A DNA stretch of 64,000 bases from Algoriphagus aquaeductus (GTDB lineage: Bacteria > Bacteroidota > Bacteroidia > Cytophagales > Cyclobacteriaceae): the NCBI RefSeq assembly GCF_003253485.1, contig NZ_QKTX01000006.1, positions 62,001 through 126,000 of the forward strand, read 5' to 3'. Position numbers and translations under genes: made by a program. Positions 17,289 through 24,712 of this stretch are shown here, in pieces. The first letter of the stretch is position 1. Every line of letters begins with the position of its first letter. A model generated the notes under the pieces. It was not told the DNA's origin. It searched no databases and worked only from the letters and a program-made list of their open reading frames with translations.

Positions 17289-18284
17289 TCAGCTTTGAAA
17301 TTCATAATCTGCGTATGCTTCGGCCACTCTTTCCAAAATTTCACAAACTTGTTGATAGGTGTCTGCAGTGACCATTTCTGTTCGAAAAGGTTTGAAATTG
17401 GGCATTCCTCGAAAATAATTGGTGTAATGTCTTCGCATTTCCAGAATTCCCTGCTTTTCCCCTTTCCATTCAATGGAAAAATCCAAATGCTTTTTAGTAA
17501 CAGCGATTCGTTCCGCCAAATCCGGAGCGGTAAGTTTTTCTCCGGTCTGGAAGTAGTGCTTGATCTCATTGAATATCCAGGGATAGCCGATCGAAGCACG
17601 GCCAATCATCATTCCGTCCACGTTGTATTTGGACCGGTATTCGGCTGCTTTTTCGGGAGAGTCAATGTCGCCGTTTCCGAAGACAGGAATGTGGAGTCTG
17701 GGATTGTCTTTGACCAGATTGAGATAGGACCAGTCGGCTTCGCCTTTGTACATCTGCTGACGGGTACGGGCGTGAATGGAGATGGCTTGGATACCCACGT
17801 CCTGTAGTCTTTCGGCCACTTCCACGATGCGGATGGTGTCATGACTCCAGCCTAGCCGGGTCTTGACAGTGACGGGGATATTGACTCGCTTCACGATCTC
17901 GGCAGTCATGGAGACCATTTTGTCTATATCCAGAAGAATGCCTGCTCCGGCACCTTTACAGGCGACCTTGTGTACTGGACAGCCGTAGTTAATATCCAAA
18001 ATATCCGGTCCGGCAGCTTCTGCGATGGCGGCGGCTTCGCGCATGGATTCGATTTCAGCCCCGAAAATCTGAATACCCACGGGTCTTTCGTAATCGTAGA
18101 CATCCAGCTTTTGGACACTTTTGGCGGCGTCTCGAATCAATCCTTCTGAGCTGATAAATTCGGTGTACATGAGGTCTGCCCCGTTTTGCTTGCACACCGC
18201 TCGGAAGGGCGGATCACTTACATCTTCCATGGGGGCGAGCAGGAGCGGAAACTCTCCCAACTCTATATTTCCAATCTTAACCAC
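17289..18284 (-). CDS. dusB: tRNA-dihydrouridine synthase DusB
   Basis: An FMN-dependent enzyme reducing uridine to dihydrouridine in the tRNA D-loop, 331 residues. The TIM-barrel N-domain begins LLLAPMEDVSDPPFR; the active-site loop INYGCPVHKV contains the expected catalytic Cys102, and the phosphate-binding region GNGDI and MIGRASIGYPWIF follow. The C-terminal helical RNA-binding domain starts near 245. The start codon is GTG at 18284: an in-frame TGA lies two codons upstream, and no ATG lies between. It is divergent from the CPBP gene and ends in a strong terminator. Confidence 0.93.
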   Translation of the reverse strand: MVKIGNIELGEFPLLLAPMEDVSDPPFRAVCKQNGADLMYTEFISSEGLIRDAAKSVQKLDVYDYERPVGIQIFGAEIESMREAAAIAEAAGPDILDINYGCPVHKVACKGAGAGILLDIDKMVSMTAEIVKRVNIPVTVKTRLGWSHDTIRIVEVAERLQDVGIQAISIHARTRQQMYKGEADWSYLNLVKDNPRLHIPVFGNGDIDSPEKAAEYRSKYNVDGMMIGRASIGYPWIFNEIKHYFQTGEKLTAPDLAERIAVTKKHLDFSIEWKGEKQGILEMRRHYTNYFRGMPNFKPFRTEMVTADTYQQVCEILERVAEAYADYEFQS

Positions 18285-18294
18285 TTCTCAATTC

Positions 18295-18302
18295 TAAATT
18301 TG
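18295..18302 (+). promoter_or_regulatory. -7 promoter box TAAATTTG upstream of the CPBP gene
   Basis: An exact TAnnTTTG match ends 19 bases before the ATG at 18322, in the short divergent gap with dusB. A TTTG -33 element at the expected distance is not clear. Confidence 0.4.
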
Positions 18303-18321
18303 GCGTAAATTTAGCCCAAAT

Positions 18322-19275
18322 ATGGAGATTTACGAAACCCAATCCGAAATAGCCAAACGTAAGAACTGGCTTTTGTCCCTGGTAGTCATTGTCTTAGTTA
18401 CGTTTGGGGTGCTTGTTCTCCTTCAGGGTTTTGCGGTGGCACTCATTCCTTCTCTTTTCAAAATCTCGATTGAGGACCTTTTGGGCCTCATCAATGGCAA
18501 CTATGATGTGCCCAATGGCCGAATGGCCATGTTGTTTGTTCAAGGCTTAGGTTCAGGTCTTGGGTTTTGGGTAGCTTCCTGGGTGATCATCCGCTTTATT
18601 GAAAAAGCCGATTTGCACTGGGAGATTCAAAACTCCCGCGTGACTACCAAATATTTGGGTTTGATCTTGGGCATGACTTTGGGTGGCATGTTTTTCAACG
18701 GGCTGTTGGTGTATTGGAATTCCCAGTTGGTACTCCCGGAATCATTGTCGGGGTTGGAAAACTGGATGAAGGAAATGGAAACCCAGCTGATGGAATTGAC
18801 CAAATTTCTAACCGACTTCCAGTCTGTGCCGGAGCTTTTGACCGGTATTTTGGTGATTGGAATATTTGCGGGTATCGGAGAGGAAATGTTTTTCAGAGGA
18901 CTGATCCAACCTAAAATGAAAAACTATTTCAAGTCGGCTCATTGGGGGATTTGGATTACTGCGATCATTTTCTCGGCGATTCATGTGCAGTTTTATGGGT
19001 TTTTGCCAAGGGTATTTCTCGGCGCTTTGTTTGGATACATGTACCATTATTCCGGAAGTCTGATCTATCCGATTGTGGCACATGCCTTCAACAATTCACT
19101 GACCGTCCTGCTCGTGTACTTATCCAATCAGGGGCAGATTGATTTCGATCTGGAGTCTACAGACACGGTGTCTTACCCCGCGGCCTTGTTCGGACTTTTG
19201 GTACTTATACTCGGATTCCTTTACTTTAAAAAAGCCAACCAGAGTCAGCATGGAAAATTGGATCAAGGTATTTGA
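18322..19275 (+). CDS. CPBP family intramembrane glutamic endopeptidase
   Basis: A 317-residue polytopic membrane protein of the CAAX-protease/bacteriocin-processing (ABI) family. The four family motifs are visible: GEEMFFRG (Glu187, Glu188, Arg192), the IIFSAIHVQFYG motif (His221), and the PIVAHAFNNS motif (His254, Asn258). Eight or so hydrophobic segments surround them. In Bacteroidota the natural substrate is unknown. Its last 26 bases overlap the DUF2007 gene, which in turn overlaps cdsA, so the three form a tightly packed operon. Confidence 0.88.
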   Translation: MEIYETQSEIAKRKNWLLSLVVIVLVTFGVLVLLQGFAVALIPSLFKISIEDLLGLINGNYDVPNGRMAMLFVQGLGSGLGFWVASWVIIRFIEKADLHWEIQNSRVTTKYLGLILGMTLGGMFFNGLLVYWNSQLVLPESLSGLENWMKEMETQLMELTKFLTDFQSVPELLTGILVIGIFAGIGEEMFFRGLIQPKMKNYFKSAHWGIWITAIIFSAIHVQFYGFLPRVFLGALFGYMYHYSGSLIYPIVAHAFNNSLTVLLVYLSNQGQIDFDLESTDTVSYPAALFGLLVLILGFLYFKKANQSQHGKLDQGI

Positions 19276-19456
19276 GGATATGAATCAAATCAGAGCGGAG
19301 ATTGTGAAAGGAGTGTTGGAGGAAAAAGAAATCCCCGCTGTGATTCTTAACAAAAAAGAGACAGTGTATCAGCTTAACGGGACTTACCAAGTCTTGGTCC
19401 CCAATGGACAGGCTCTCTTTGCACTCCAACTGATTCAAAATGAGATCGAGTTTTAA
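19250..19456 (+). CDS. DUF2007-type small protein (putative signal-transducing/PII-like fold)
   Basis: A 68-residue protein, starting at the ATG at 19250 inside the 3' end of the CPBP gene in another frame. The sequence (NWIKVFEDMNQIRAEIVKGV, then EKEIPAVILNKKET, then YQVLVPNGQALFALQLIQ) fits the DUF2007 pattern of a small ferredoxin-like fold. Its function is not established. It overlaps CPBP by 26 bases and cdsA by 17 bases, so translation of all three is probably coupled. Confidence 0.75.
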   Translation: MENWIKVFEDMNQIRAEIVKGVLEEKEIPAVILNKKETVYQLNGTYQVLVPNGQALFALQLIQNEIEF

Positions 19457-20279
19457 TATCAATAACTACAGTAATCTGGCCCAGCGGGCTATCACAGCCT
19501 TAGTAGGGGGATTGGTGGTGGTATTGGGTTCGATCTATTCGGATTGGACCTATTTTTTGATTTTTGCTGGGATTTTGGGCTTTTCACAAATGGAGTTTTA
19601 CAAGCTTTCGGGTCTGGACGGCATGCTTCCCTTGAAAAGTTTCGGAACCTTCCTGGGTTTGATGATTTTCACTTTGACGTTTATGATCGAAAAGGAGCGG
19701 CTTTCCCACGAGTATCTGTATTTGATCTTTCCGCTGGTATCGCTGACGTTTTTTATCAAGCTGTATAAAAAAACAGATAAAAAGCCCTTTACCGGCGTTG
19801 CTTTCACCTATTTGGGGATTTTTTATGTAGCTGTACCGTTTTCTCTTTTGAATTTGGCTGTGTTTTCCGTGGATGCGATTTACCATTATGAAATTTTGAT
19901 TGGTTGCCTGCTGATTTTATGGGCCAGTGATACCGGAGCATATTTCGCAGGAACCAAATTTGGCAAGACCAAACTTTTTGAGCGGGTGTCCCCGAAAAAG
20001 TCCTGGGAGGGTTTTCTGGGCGGTGCTTTTTCCGCTATTGCCGTGGCCTTTATCATTTCTCAGTATTTTACCGTATTAGAAGATTGGAAGTGGCTGGTCA
20101 TTGCCGGCATCATCATCATTGCAGGTACCTACGGAGATTTGATCGAGTCCTTGTTTAAGCGTTCGATTGAGATCAAGGACTCCGGAAACGGGCTTCCCGG
20201 CCATGGTGGATTTATGGACCGTTTTGACGGATTGTTACTTTCAGCCCCATTTATCACTGCCTTTTTGAAAATCTTTTAA
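19440..20279 (+). CDS. cdsA: Phosphatidate cytidylyltransferase (CDP-diglyceride synthase)
   Basis: Makes CDP-diacylglycerol from phosphatidic acid and CTP, the branch point for phosphatidylethanolamine and acidic phospholipids. The 279-residue protein has seven or eight membrane helices. The CDP-diglyceride synthase signature is complete at about 237-263: FKRSIEIKDSGNGLPGHGG followed by DRFD, with the acidic and His residues that bind Mg2+ and CTP. Psd, a later step of phosphatidylethanolamine synthesis, is encoded two genes downstream. The start overlaps the DUF2007 gene. Confidence 0.93.
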   Translation: MRSSFNINNYSNLAQRAITALVGGLVVVLGSIYSDWTYFLIFAGILGFSQMEFYKLSGLDGMLPLKSFGTFLGLMIFTLTFMIEKERLSHEYLYLIFPLVSLTFFIKLYKKTDKKPFTGVAFTYLGIFYVAVPFSLLNLAVFSVDAIYHYEILIGCLLILWASDTGAYFAGTKFGKTKLFERVSPKKSWEGFLGGAFSAIAVAFIISQYFTVLEDWKWLVIAGIIIIAGTYGDLIESLFKRSIEIKDSGNGLPGHGGFMDRFDGLLLSAPFITAFLKIF

Positions 20280-20308
20280 TTCAAGGGCGGGCAGTTTGAA
20301 AAACTACT

Positions 20309-20316
20309 TAAGTTTG
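20309..20316 (+). promoter_or_regulatory. -7 promoter box TAAGTTTG upstream of glutamate dehydrogenase
   Basis: An exact TAnnTTTG match 32 bases before the gdhA ATG in a 69-base gap. A TTTG at 20295 is too close to serve as its -33 element, so only the -7 box is supported. Confidence 0.4.
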
Positions 20317-20348
20317 TATCGCATTTCACTTTATTAAAAAAACCCAAT

Positions 20349-21626
20349 ATGGCTTACCTAGAACCGGCTCCGATTAAGGATAAAGAAAATCCTTTGGAGT
20401 CAATGATGGAGAGATTCAACATCGCGGCTGAAAAACTCGGCTTGTCAGATGAGGTGTACAACGTGCTGAAAAATCCTGCCAAGCAAGTAATTGTTTCCCT
20501 GCCGATCACGATGGATAACGGGAAAATCCAGGTGTTTGAAGGGATTCGTGTCATTCATTCCAATATTTTAGGTCCGGCGAAAGGCGGTATCCGATTCGCA
20601 CCGGATGTTCACTTGGACGAAGTCAGAGCGCTGGCAGCGTGGATGACTTGGAAATGTGCCGTTGTGGATATTCCTTATGGCGGTGGAAAAGGCGGTGTGA
20701 GATGTAATCCGAGAGAAATGTCCAAGGGTGAAATCGAGCGGTTGATGCGTGCCTATACTATGGCAATGATCGACGTATTCGGTCCGGATAAAGACATTCC
20801 TGCTCCGGATATGGGCACAGGTCCGAGAGAAATGGCCTGGTTGATGGACGAATATTCAAAGGCTCACGGGATGACCGTACCTGCAGTAGTAACCGGAAAA
20901 CCATTGGTTTTGGGAGGTTCACTGGGGAGGACAGAGGCTACCGGTCGTGGGGTGATGGTGTCCGCTCTTGCAGCGATGCAAAAACTTAAAATCAATCCTT
21001 TCCAGGCTACTTGTGCCGTTCAGGGATTCGGAAACGTGGGTAGTTGGGCCGCCAGACTTTTGGAAGAAAGAGGATTGAAAGTAGTGGCTATCTCCGATCA
21101 TACCGGAGCTTTTTACAATGAAAAAGGAATCAATATTATCGAAGCGATTGAATACCGAGACGCCAACAATGGAGTTCTGGAAGGGTATAAAGGAGCAGAT
21201 AAAATGGAAAATCCCGGCGATCTCCTGACCTTGGAAGTGGATGTGCTTGTCCCTGCTGCCGTGGAAGATGTGATCACTATTGCCAATGCTGATAGAATCA
21301 AAGCTAAGCTGATCGTAGAAGGGGCTAATGGACCTACTTCGGCCAAGGCTGACGCTATTTTAAATGAAAAAGGGATCATGGCTGTTCCGGATATTTTGGC
21401 CAATGCAGGCGGGGTGACCGTTTCCTACTTTGAGTGGGTTCAAAACCGACTGGGCTATAAATGGACTGCTGACCGGGTCAACAGACGATCTGACCGGATC
21501 ATGAAGGATGCATTTGACCATGTGTATGAAGCTTCGGTCAAGTACAATGTGCCCATGAGAATTGCTGCATACATCGTTGCAATAGACAAAGTGGCCAAGA
21601 CTTACACCTTCCGGGGAGGCTTCTGA
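20349..21626 (+). CDS. gdhA: Glutamate dehydrogenase (Glu/Leu/Phe/Val dehydrogenase family)
   Basis: Interconverts glutamate and 2-oxoglutarate plus ammonia, linking nitrogen metabolism to the TCA cycle. Its 425-residue length fits the hexameric small class. The substrate domain shows GPAKGGIRFAPDVHLDE (Lys78), WKCAVVDIPYGGGKGG (Lys102, Lys114) and DIPAPDMGTG. The Rossmann domain shows QGFGNVGSWAA. NAD versus NADP preference is not resolved. It has its own probable promoter and a terminator, so it is an insert of independent expression between cdsA and psd. Confidence 0.93.
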   Translation: MAYLEPAPIKDKENPLESMMERFNIAAEKLGLSDEVYNVLKNPAKQVIVSLPITMDNGKIQVFEGIRVIHSNILGPAKGGIRFAPDVHLDEVRALAAWMTWKCAVVDIPYGGGKGGVRCNPREMSKGEIERLMRAYTMAMIDVFGPDKDIPAPDMGTGPREMAWLMDEYSKAHGMTVPAVVTGKPLVLGGSLGRTEATGRGVMVSALAAMQKLKINPFQATCAVQGFGNVGSWAARLLEERGLKVVAISDHTGAFYNEKGINIIEAIEYRDANNGVLEGYKGADKMENPGDLLTLEVDVLVPAAVEDVITIANADRIKAKLIVEGANGPTSAKADAILNEKGIMAVPDILANAGGVTVSYFEWVQNRLGYKWTADRVNRRSDRIMKDAFDHVYEASVKYNVPMRIAAYIVAIDKVAKTYTFRGGF

Positions 21627-21655
21627 GACGAGTTCAGACCAAATCTTTTAACTTT

Positions 21656-21687
21656 GGGCGTGGGGGGAGTTTCTCCACGCCTTTTTA
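21656..21687 (+). terminator. Intrinsic terminator after gdhA
   Basis: GGCGTGG (21657-21663) pairs with CCACGCC (21675-21681), followed by five T, directly before the psd gene. Confidence 0.8.
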
Positions 21688-21698
21688 ATGAAAAGAAT

Positions 21699-22364
21699 AT
21701 GATGACGATACACAAAGAAGGAAGAGTGCTTTTGTTTTGGATGATGATCATCCTAGTGGCGCTAAATTATTTGCTTTACTATTATTTGCCGGAAGAGAGA
21801 TTGCTGATGAACTTGGCCATCATGGTGAGTGTGATCCTTTACCTTATCGTGCTTCAATTTTTTAGAAATCCGGTTTTTGACCCCCCTCAGGAAGATGGGA
21901 TTGTCTTTGCGCCTGCCGATGGGAAGGTGGTCGTGATCGAAGAGGCCGTGGAGGATGAGTATTTGAAAGAAAAGCGAAAGCAGGTTTCCATCTTCATGTC
22001 TCCGATCAATGTGCATGTGAATCGCTCTCCCGTCAAAGGCATCGTGGAATACTTCAAATACCATCCCGGAAAATACTTGGTGGCTTGGCATCCCAAATCC
22101 AGCACCGAAAACGAAAGAACCTCCATGGTGATCCGAGACACGAAAGGGAATAAAATCATGGTAAGACAGATCGCAGGTGCTTTGGCAAGAAGGATCAAAT
22201 GGTATGTGAAAGAAGGTACTCCTCTGGAGCAAGGGGGTGAATTCGGCTTTATCAAGTTTGGCTCACGGGTAGATCTTTATTTGCCGCTAGATGCTGAGAT
22301 TCTCTGCCAAATGGATCAAGTGACCAAAGGTGCAAGAACTCCGATTGCAAGATTGAAAAAATAG
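21699..22364 (+). CDS. psd: Phosphatidylserine decarboxylase family protein
   Basis: Converts phosphatidylserine to phosphatidylethanolamine, the major Bacteroidota phospholipid. The protein has 221 residues from the ATG at 21699; an earlier in-frame start would lie inside the gdhA terminator. Two membrane helices occupy about 12-30 and 36-54. The catalytic part contains FAPADGKVVVIEE, FMSPINVHVNRSPV (His), and the autocleavage region FGFIKFGSRVDLYLP, where the Ser of FGSR should become the pyruvoyl group. This is the short, one-step-processed type common in Bacteroidota. Confidence 0.88.
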   Translation: MMTIHKEGRVLLFWMMIILVALNYLLYYYLPEERLLMNLAIMVSVILYLIVLQFFRNPVFDPPQEDGIVFAPADGKVVVIEEAVEDEYLKEKRKQVSIFMSPINVHVNRSPVKGIVEYFKYHPGKYLVAWHPKSSTENERTSMVIRDTKGNKIMVRQIAGALARRIKWYVKEGTPLEQGGEFGFIKFGSRVDLYLPLDAEILCQMDQVTKGARTPIARLKK

Positions 22365-22431
22365 GTGTGTGGATGTATCATTTAGACTAGTTCATTCGTA
22401 ATGGTTGTAACTTCAACCAAATTTTACTCCC

Positions 22432-22938
22432 ATGAAAAAGATTTTTCCATTTGCGATTTTGGCATTTATTGTCACGCTCTTCTCCTGCACTGATAATGAA
22501 GAGCCAGCCAGTCCACTCATTGGGACTTGGGAAAAAAGGCAGTTTGTAGATTCCTTAGATCTCTGGTTTGTAGATGTCATGGAATTTAAAAACGACAGCA
22601 TTTTTGATCTTTCCAGTATCGTCCGAGAGACAGAGACTGGTCCCACTTTAGGTTATCGTTTGGTGACTACCTCTTGGTACAATTTAGATGGGAATACCTT
22701 TACCTATTATTATTCTGATGGATTATTTTATTTTGGTCATTTGGACGGAAAAGCTCCACTCTATGTTCCTAAGTCAGAATTAAGGCCCGGGGTAATTGAT
22801 TTTTTTAGAAAACCGGAAGGTGTTTTAACCTTTTCTTCTGATCGAAGGATCTTCCAATTTCAACCAAACTGCTTAGTTTTTAACGAAGATCGGGACTGCT
22901 TACCCTTCCCTCTGGAAGAATATATTCGGGTAAATTAA
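22432..22938 (+). CDS. Lipocalin-like lipoprotein, unknown function
   Basis: A 168-residue lipoprotein: signal 1-18 with the lipobox-like TLFSC and Cys19. A GTWEKRQF motif shortly after resembles the first strand of lipocalin-like small beta-barrels found in many Bacteroidota lipoproteins. The rest is rich in aromatic residues and predicted beta strands. I cannot assign a ligand. It ends in a bidirectional terminator shared with the convergent coiled-coil protein gene. Confidence 0.65.
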   Translation: MKKIFPFAILAFIVTLFSCTDNEEPASPLIGTWEKRQFVDSLDLWFVDVMEFKNDSIFDLSSIVRETETGPTLGYRLVTTSWYNLDGNTFTYYYSDGLFYFGHLDGKAPLYVPKSELRPGVIDFFRKPEGVLTFSSDRRIFQFQPNCLVFNEDRDCLPFPLEEYIRVN

Positions 22939-22941
22939 TTT

Positions 22942-22976
22942 AAAAGAGCCTCTTTCGATTAAAAAGAGGCTCTTTT
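22942..22976. terminator. Bidirectional terminator between convergent genes
   Basis: AAAAGAGCCTCTTT (from 22942) pairs with AAAGAGGCTCTTTT (ending about 22976), giving a GC-centred hairpin flanked by A and T runs that works on both strands. The minus-strand gene's TAA stop (22959-22961) lies inside the hairpin. Confidence 0.85.
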
Positions 22977-23429
22977 TGATCTATAGACCCTCCAAGCTAG
23001 AAAGGCGGTACTTAGAAAAAATATCAGAGTCGTCCATTCAAAAGTTCTTCGATCACTGATTTTCTTTTCTACTTCTGCCTCTTTTTCGGAAAGGGCACGC
23101 TTAAGAATTTGTACATCCCGCTCCAGCTTCATGGTGATGGATTTGTAATCTTCTTTTTCCTGAGAAATAGTAACCTTTTCAATAGATCCCTGCATCCTCA
23201 GCTCATCCATGATTTGATTGTCTTTGAGAAGGATTCTTTCCAGCCAATCGTTGGTTTCGATCATGTCTTTTTTAGTGCGATTCCCAAAAATCCCCGTTTT
23301 TTTACTTTCAGAGGCTTTCCATTGAGAGTGTAGTTGGTCTCGCTCCTGAATCAGTCGTTGTAATTTGGCACTCTCGGTACTGTCTACTTGGAACACACTC
23401 AGCCAAAGTGCGAAAATAAAAGTCAGCAT
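22959..23429 (-). CDS. Coiled-coil single-pass membrane protein, unknown function
   Basis: I do not recognise this 156-residue protein. I start it at the ATG at 23429, which gives an N-terminal hydrophobic segment or signal (LTFIFALWLSVFQ). Residues 18-130 are charged and heptad-like (coiled coil), and a second membrane helix (WTTLIFFLSTAFLAWRVY) lies near the C-terminus, followed by KRASF. It could be an exported coiled-coil protein anchored at its C-terminus. The gap upstream, before mnmD, contains an inverted repeat. Confidence 0.6.
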   Translation of the reverse strand: MLTFIFALWLSVFQVDSTESAKLQRLIQERDQLHSQWKASESKKTGIFGNRTKKDMIETNDWLERILLKDNQIMDELRMQGSIEKVTISQEKEDYKSITMKLERDVQILKRALSEKEAEVEKKISDRRTFEWTTLIFFLSTAFLAWRVYRSKRASF

Positions 23430-23481
23430 ATCTGTTTGATTTATGCTGGCTTTTGCAAAACACAAGCCAAACCAGTACGAA

Positions 23482-23534
23482 GTGGTCAGTTTTCAGTTTC
23501 CATTGAGGATACTTCCATCCTTTTTACTGACCAC
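23482..23534. repeat. Intergenic inverted repeat upstream of the coiled-coil protein gene
   Basis: GTGGTCAGT (23482-23490) is repeated inverted as ACTGACCAC (23526-23534). A related TTTACTGATCACT follows immediately. The arms carry no T run, so this looks like a repeat element rather than a terminator. Confidence 0.4.
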
Positions 23535-23537
23535 AGT

Positions 23538-24233
23538 TTACTGATCACTTGTAGTCCAGGCGCGCGTCATTTCCTTTTTTCCCGGAGGTCCGGGGAGAGT
23601 TTCTACTTCGAGTCCAAGTTCTTTGAGATCTCGCTTCAGTTGGCCCATGGCACAATAGGTAGTGAAAACTGCTCCGGGTTTCATCGAATCTGTCACTTTT
23701 TCCAAGACTTCTTTTTTCCAGAGTTCCGGTTGTTTGCTTGGAGCAAAAGCATCAAAAAATACCACATCCGATGGGTAAAGCTGTGCTTCTTCCAAGGTGG
23801 TTTTGTCTTTTTTCATATTGAAATATTCCGAAACCGGACCTCCTTCATTCCAAGGGAACTGATGCAAAGCCTCGAAGTATTTGTGGAAATGCCAAATGCC
23901 ATGGTCGTGCTCGATATAGTTGAGCTGGGAGTATATTTCCTTTTCCAATGGGAAAGGCTCAATGGTATGATAGAGTACAGGGATCTGATTCTGCTCGGCC
24001 CATACTAAGGTCAACCAAGCATTGAGTCCTGTACCAAAGCCAACTTCAAATACTCGGATCGGGTATTTTCTTGGATTTCTGGCCAGCCAAGAATCCAGCC
24101 CATAAAGCATAAATACATGGATTGATTCCCGATAGGCGCCATGAAAGCTGTGGTAAGTCTCCTGAAGCCCTTCATGATAGAGCGAATGGGAACCGTCTTC
24201 GGTGGTAATGATTCTTACTGGATGGTTACTCAT
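23538..24233 (-). CDS. mnmD: tRNA (5-methylaminomethyl-2-thiouridine)-methyltransferase MnmD
   Basis: A SAM-dependent methyltransferase completing the wobble modification mnm5s2U34; here it is the stand-alone MnmD form without the MnmC oxidase domain. The 231 residues begin with the family's TEDGSHSLYHE and ETYHSFHGAYRES, followed by the SAM motif FEVGFGTGLNAW (about residue 65) and DVVFFDAFAPSKQPELW with the conserved Asp and Pro. Its ATG overlaps the ispF stop by four bases, so it is the last gene of the M16-ispF-mnmD operon. Confidence 0.92.
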   Translation of the reverse strand: MSNHPVRIITTEDGSHSLYHEGLQETYHSFHGAYRESIHVFMLYGLDSWLARNPRKYPIRVFEVGFGTGLNAWLTLVWAEQNQIPVLYHTIEPFPLEKEIYSQLNYIEHDHGIWHFHKYFEALHQFPWNEGGPVSEYFNMKKDKTTLEEAQLYPSDVVFFDAFAPSKQPELWKKEVLEKVTDSMKPGAVFTTYCAMGQLKRDLKELGLEVETLPGPPGKKEMTRAWTTSDQ

Positions 24234-24712
24234 ACTTTATAGATCAATGCAGTGCAATAAGCAGATATACCTTCTTCTCTTCCCACGAATCCCAACCATT
24301 CCGAAGTAGTGGCTTTGATGGAAATAGCCTCTTCAGCTACATTCATTACCTCGGCCAAGCAGGATTTCATGGCAGGGATTTGGGGATTGAGTTTGGGCAG
24401 TTGAAGGCAAATGGTCGAATCAAGGTTGCCGATTTCATAGCCTGCCTCCCGGATCATTTTCATCACTTCTTGCAGGAGGATTTTACTGTCAATTCCTTTG
24501 TATTTGGGGTCTTTGTCGGAAAAGTGGTATCCGATATTCCGCATATTGGCGGCGCCAAGTAATGCATCGCAGATCACATGGATGAGCACGTCTGCATCCG
24601 AGTGGCCCACAGCGCCTTTCGTATGCTCTACTTTGATGCCTCCCAGCCAGAAATCATAGCCTTCTTTCAGCTGATGCACATCGTATCCAAAACCTATTCT
24701 AAATGGGGTCAT
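24230..24712 (-). CDS. ispF: 2-C-methyl-D-erythritol 2,4-cyclodiphosphate synthase IspF
   Basis: Fifth step of the MEP isoprenoid pathway. The 160-residue protein has the zinc ligands Asp11 and His13 (GYDVHQ) and His45 region (GHSDADVLIH), plus the substrate loops DALLGAA and ATTSEWLGFVGREEGI. It is flanked by an unrelated peptidase gene upstream and mnmD downstream, each overlapping by four bases (ATGA), so translation is coupled along the operon. No other MEP genes are in the window. Confidence 0.95.
   Translation of the reverse strand: MTPFRIGFGYDVHQLKEGYDFWLGGIKVEHTKGAVGHSDADVLIHVICDALLGAANMRNIGYHFSDKDPKYKGIDSKILLQEVMKMIREAGYEIGNLDSTICLQLPKLNPQIPAMKSCLAEVMNVAEEAISIKATTSEWLGFVGREEGISAYCTALIYKV

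Noticed and set aside
23388-24008. 206-codon plus-strand frame opposite mnmD
   Set aside because: It runs through the conserved MnmD coding sequence in antisense and has no family signature.
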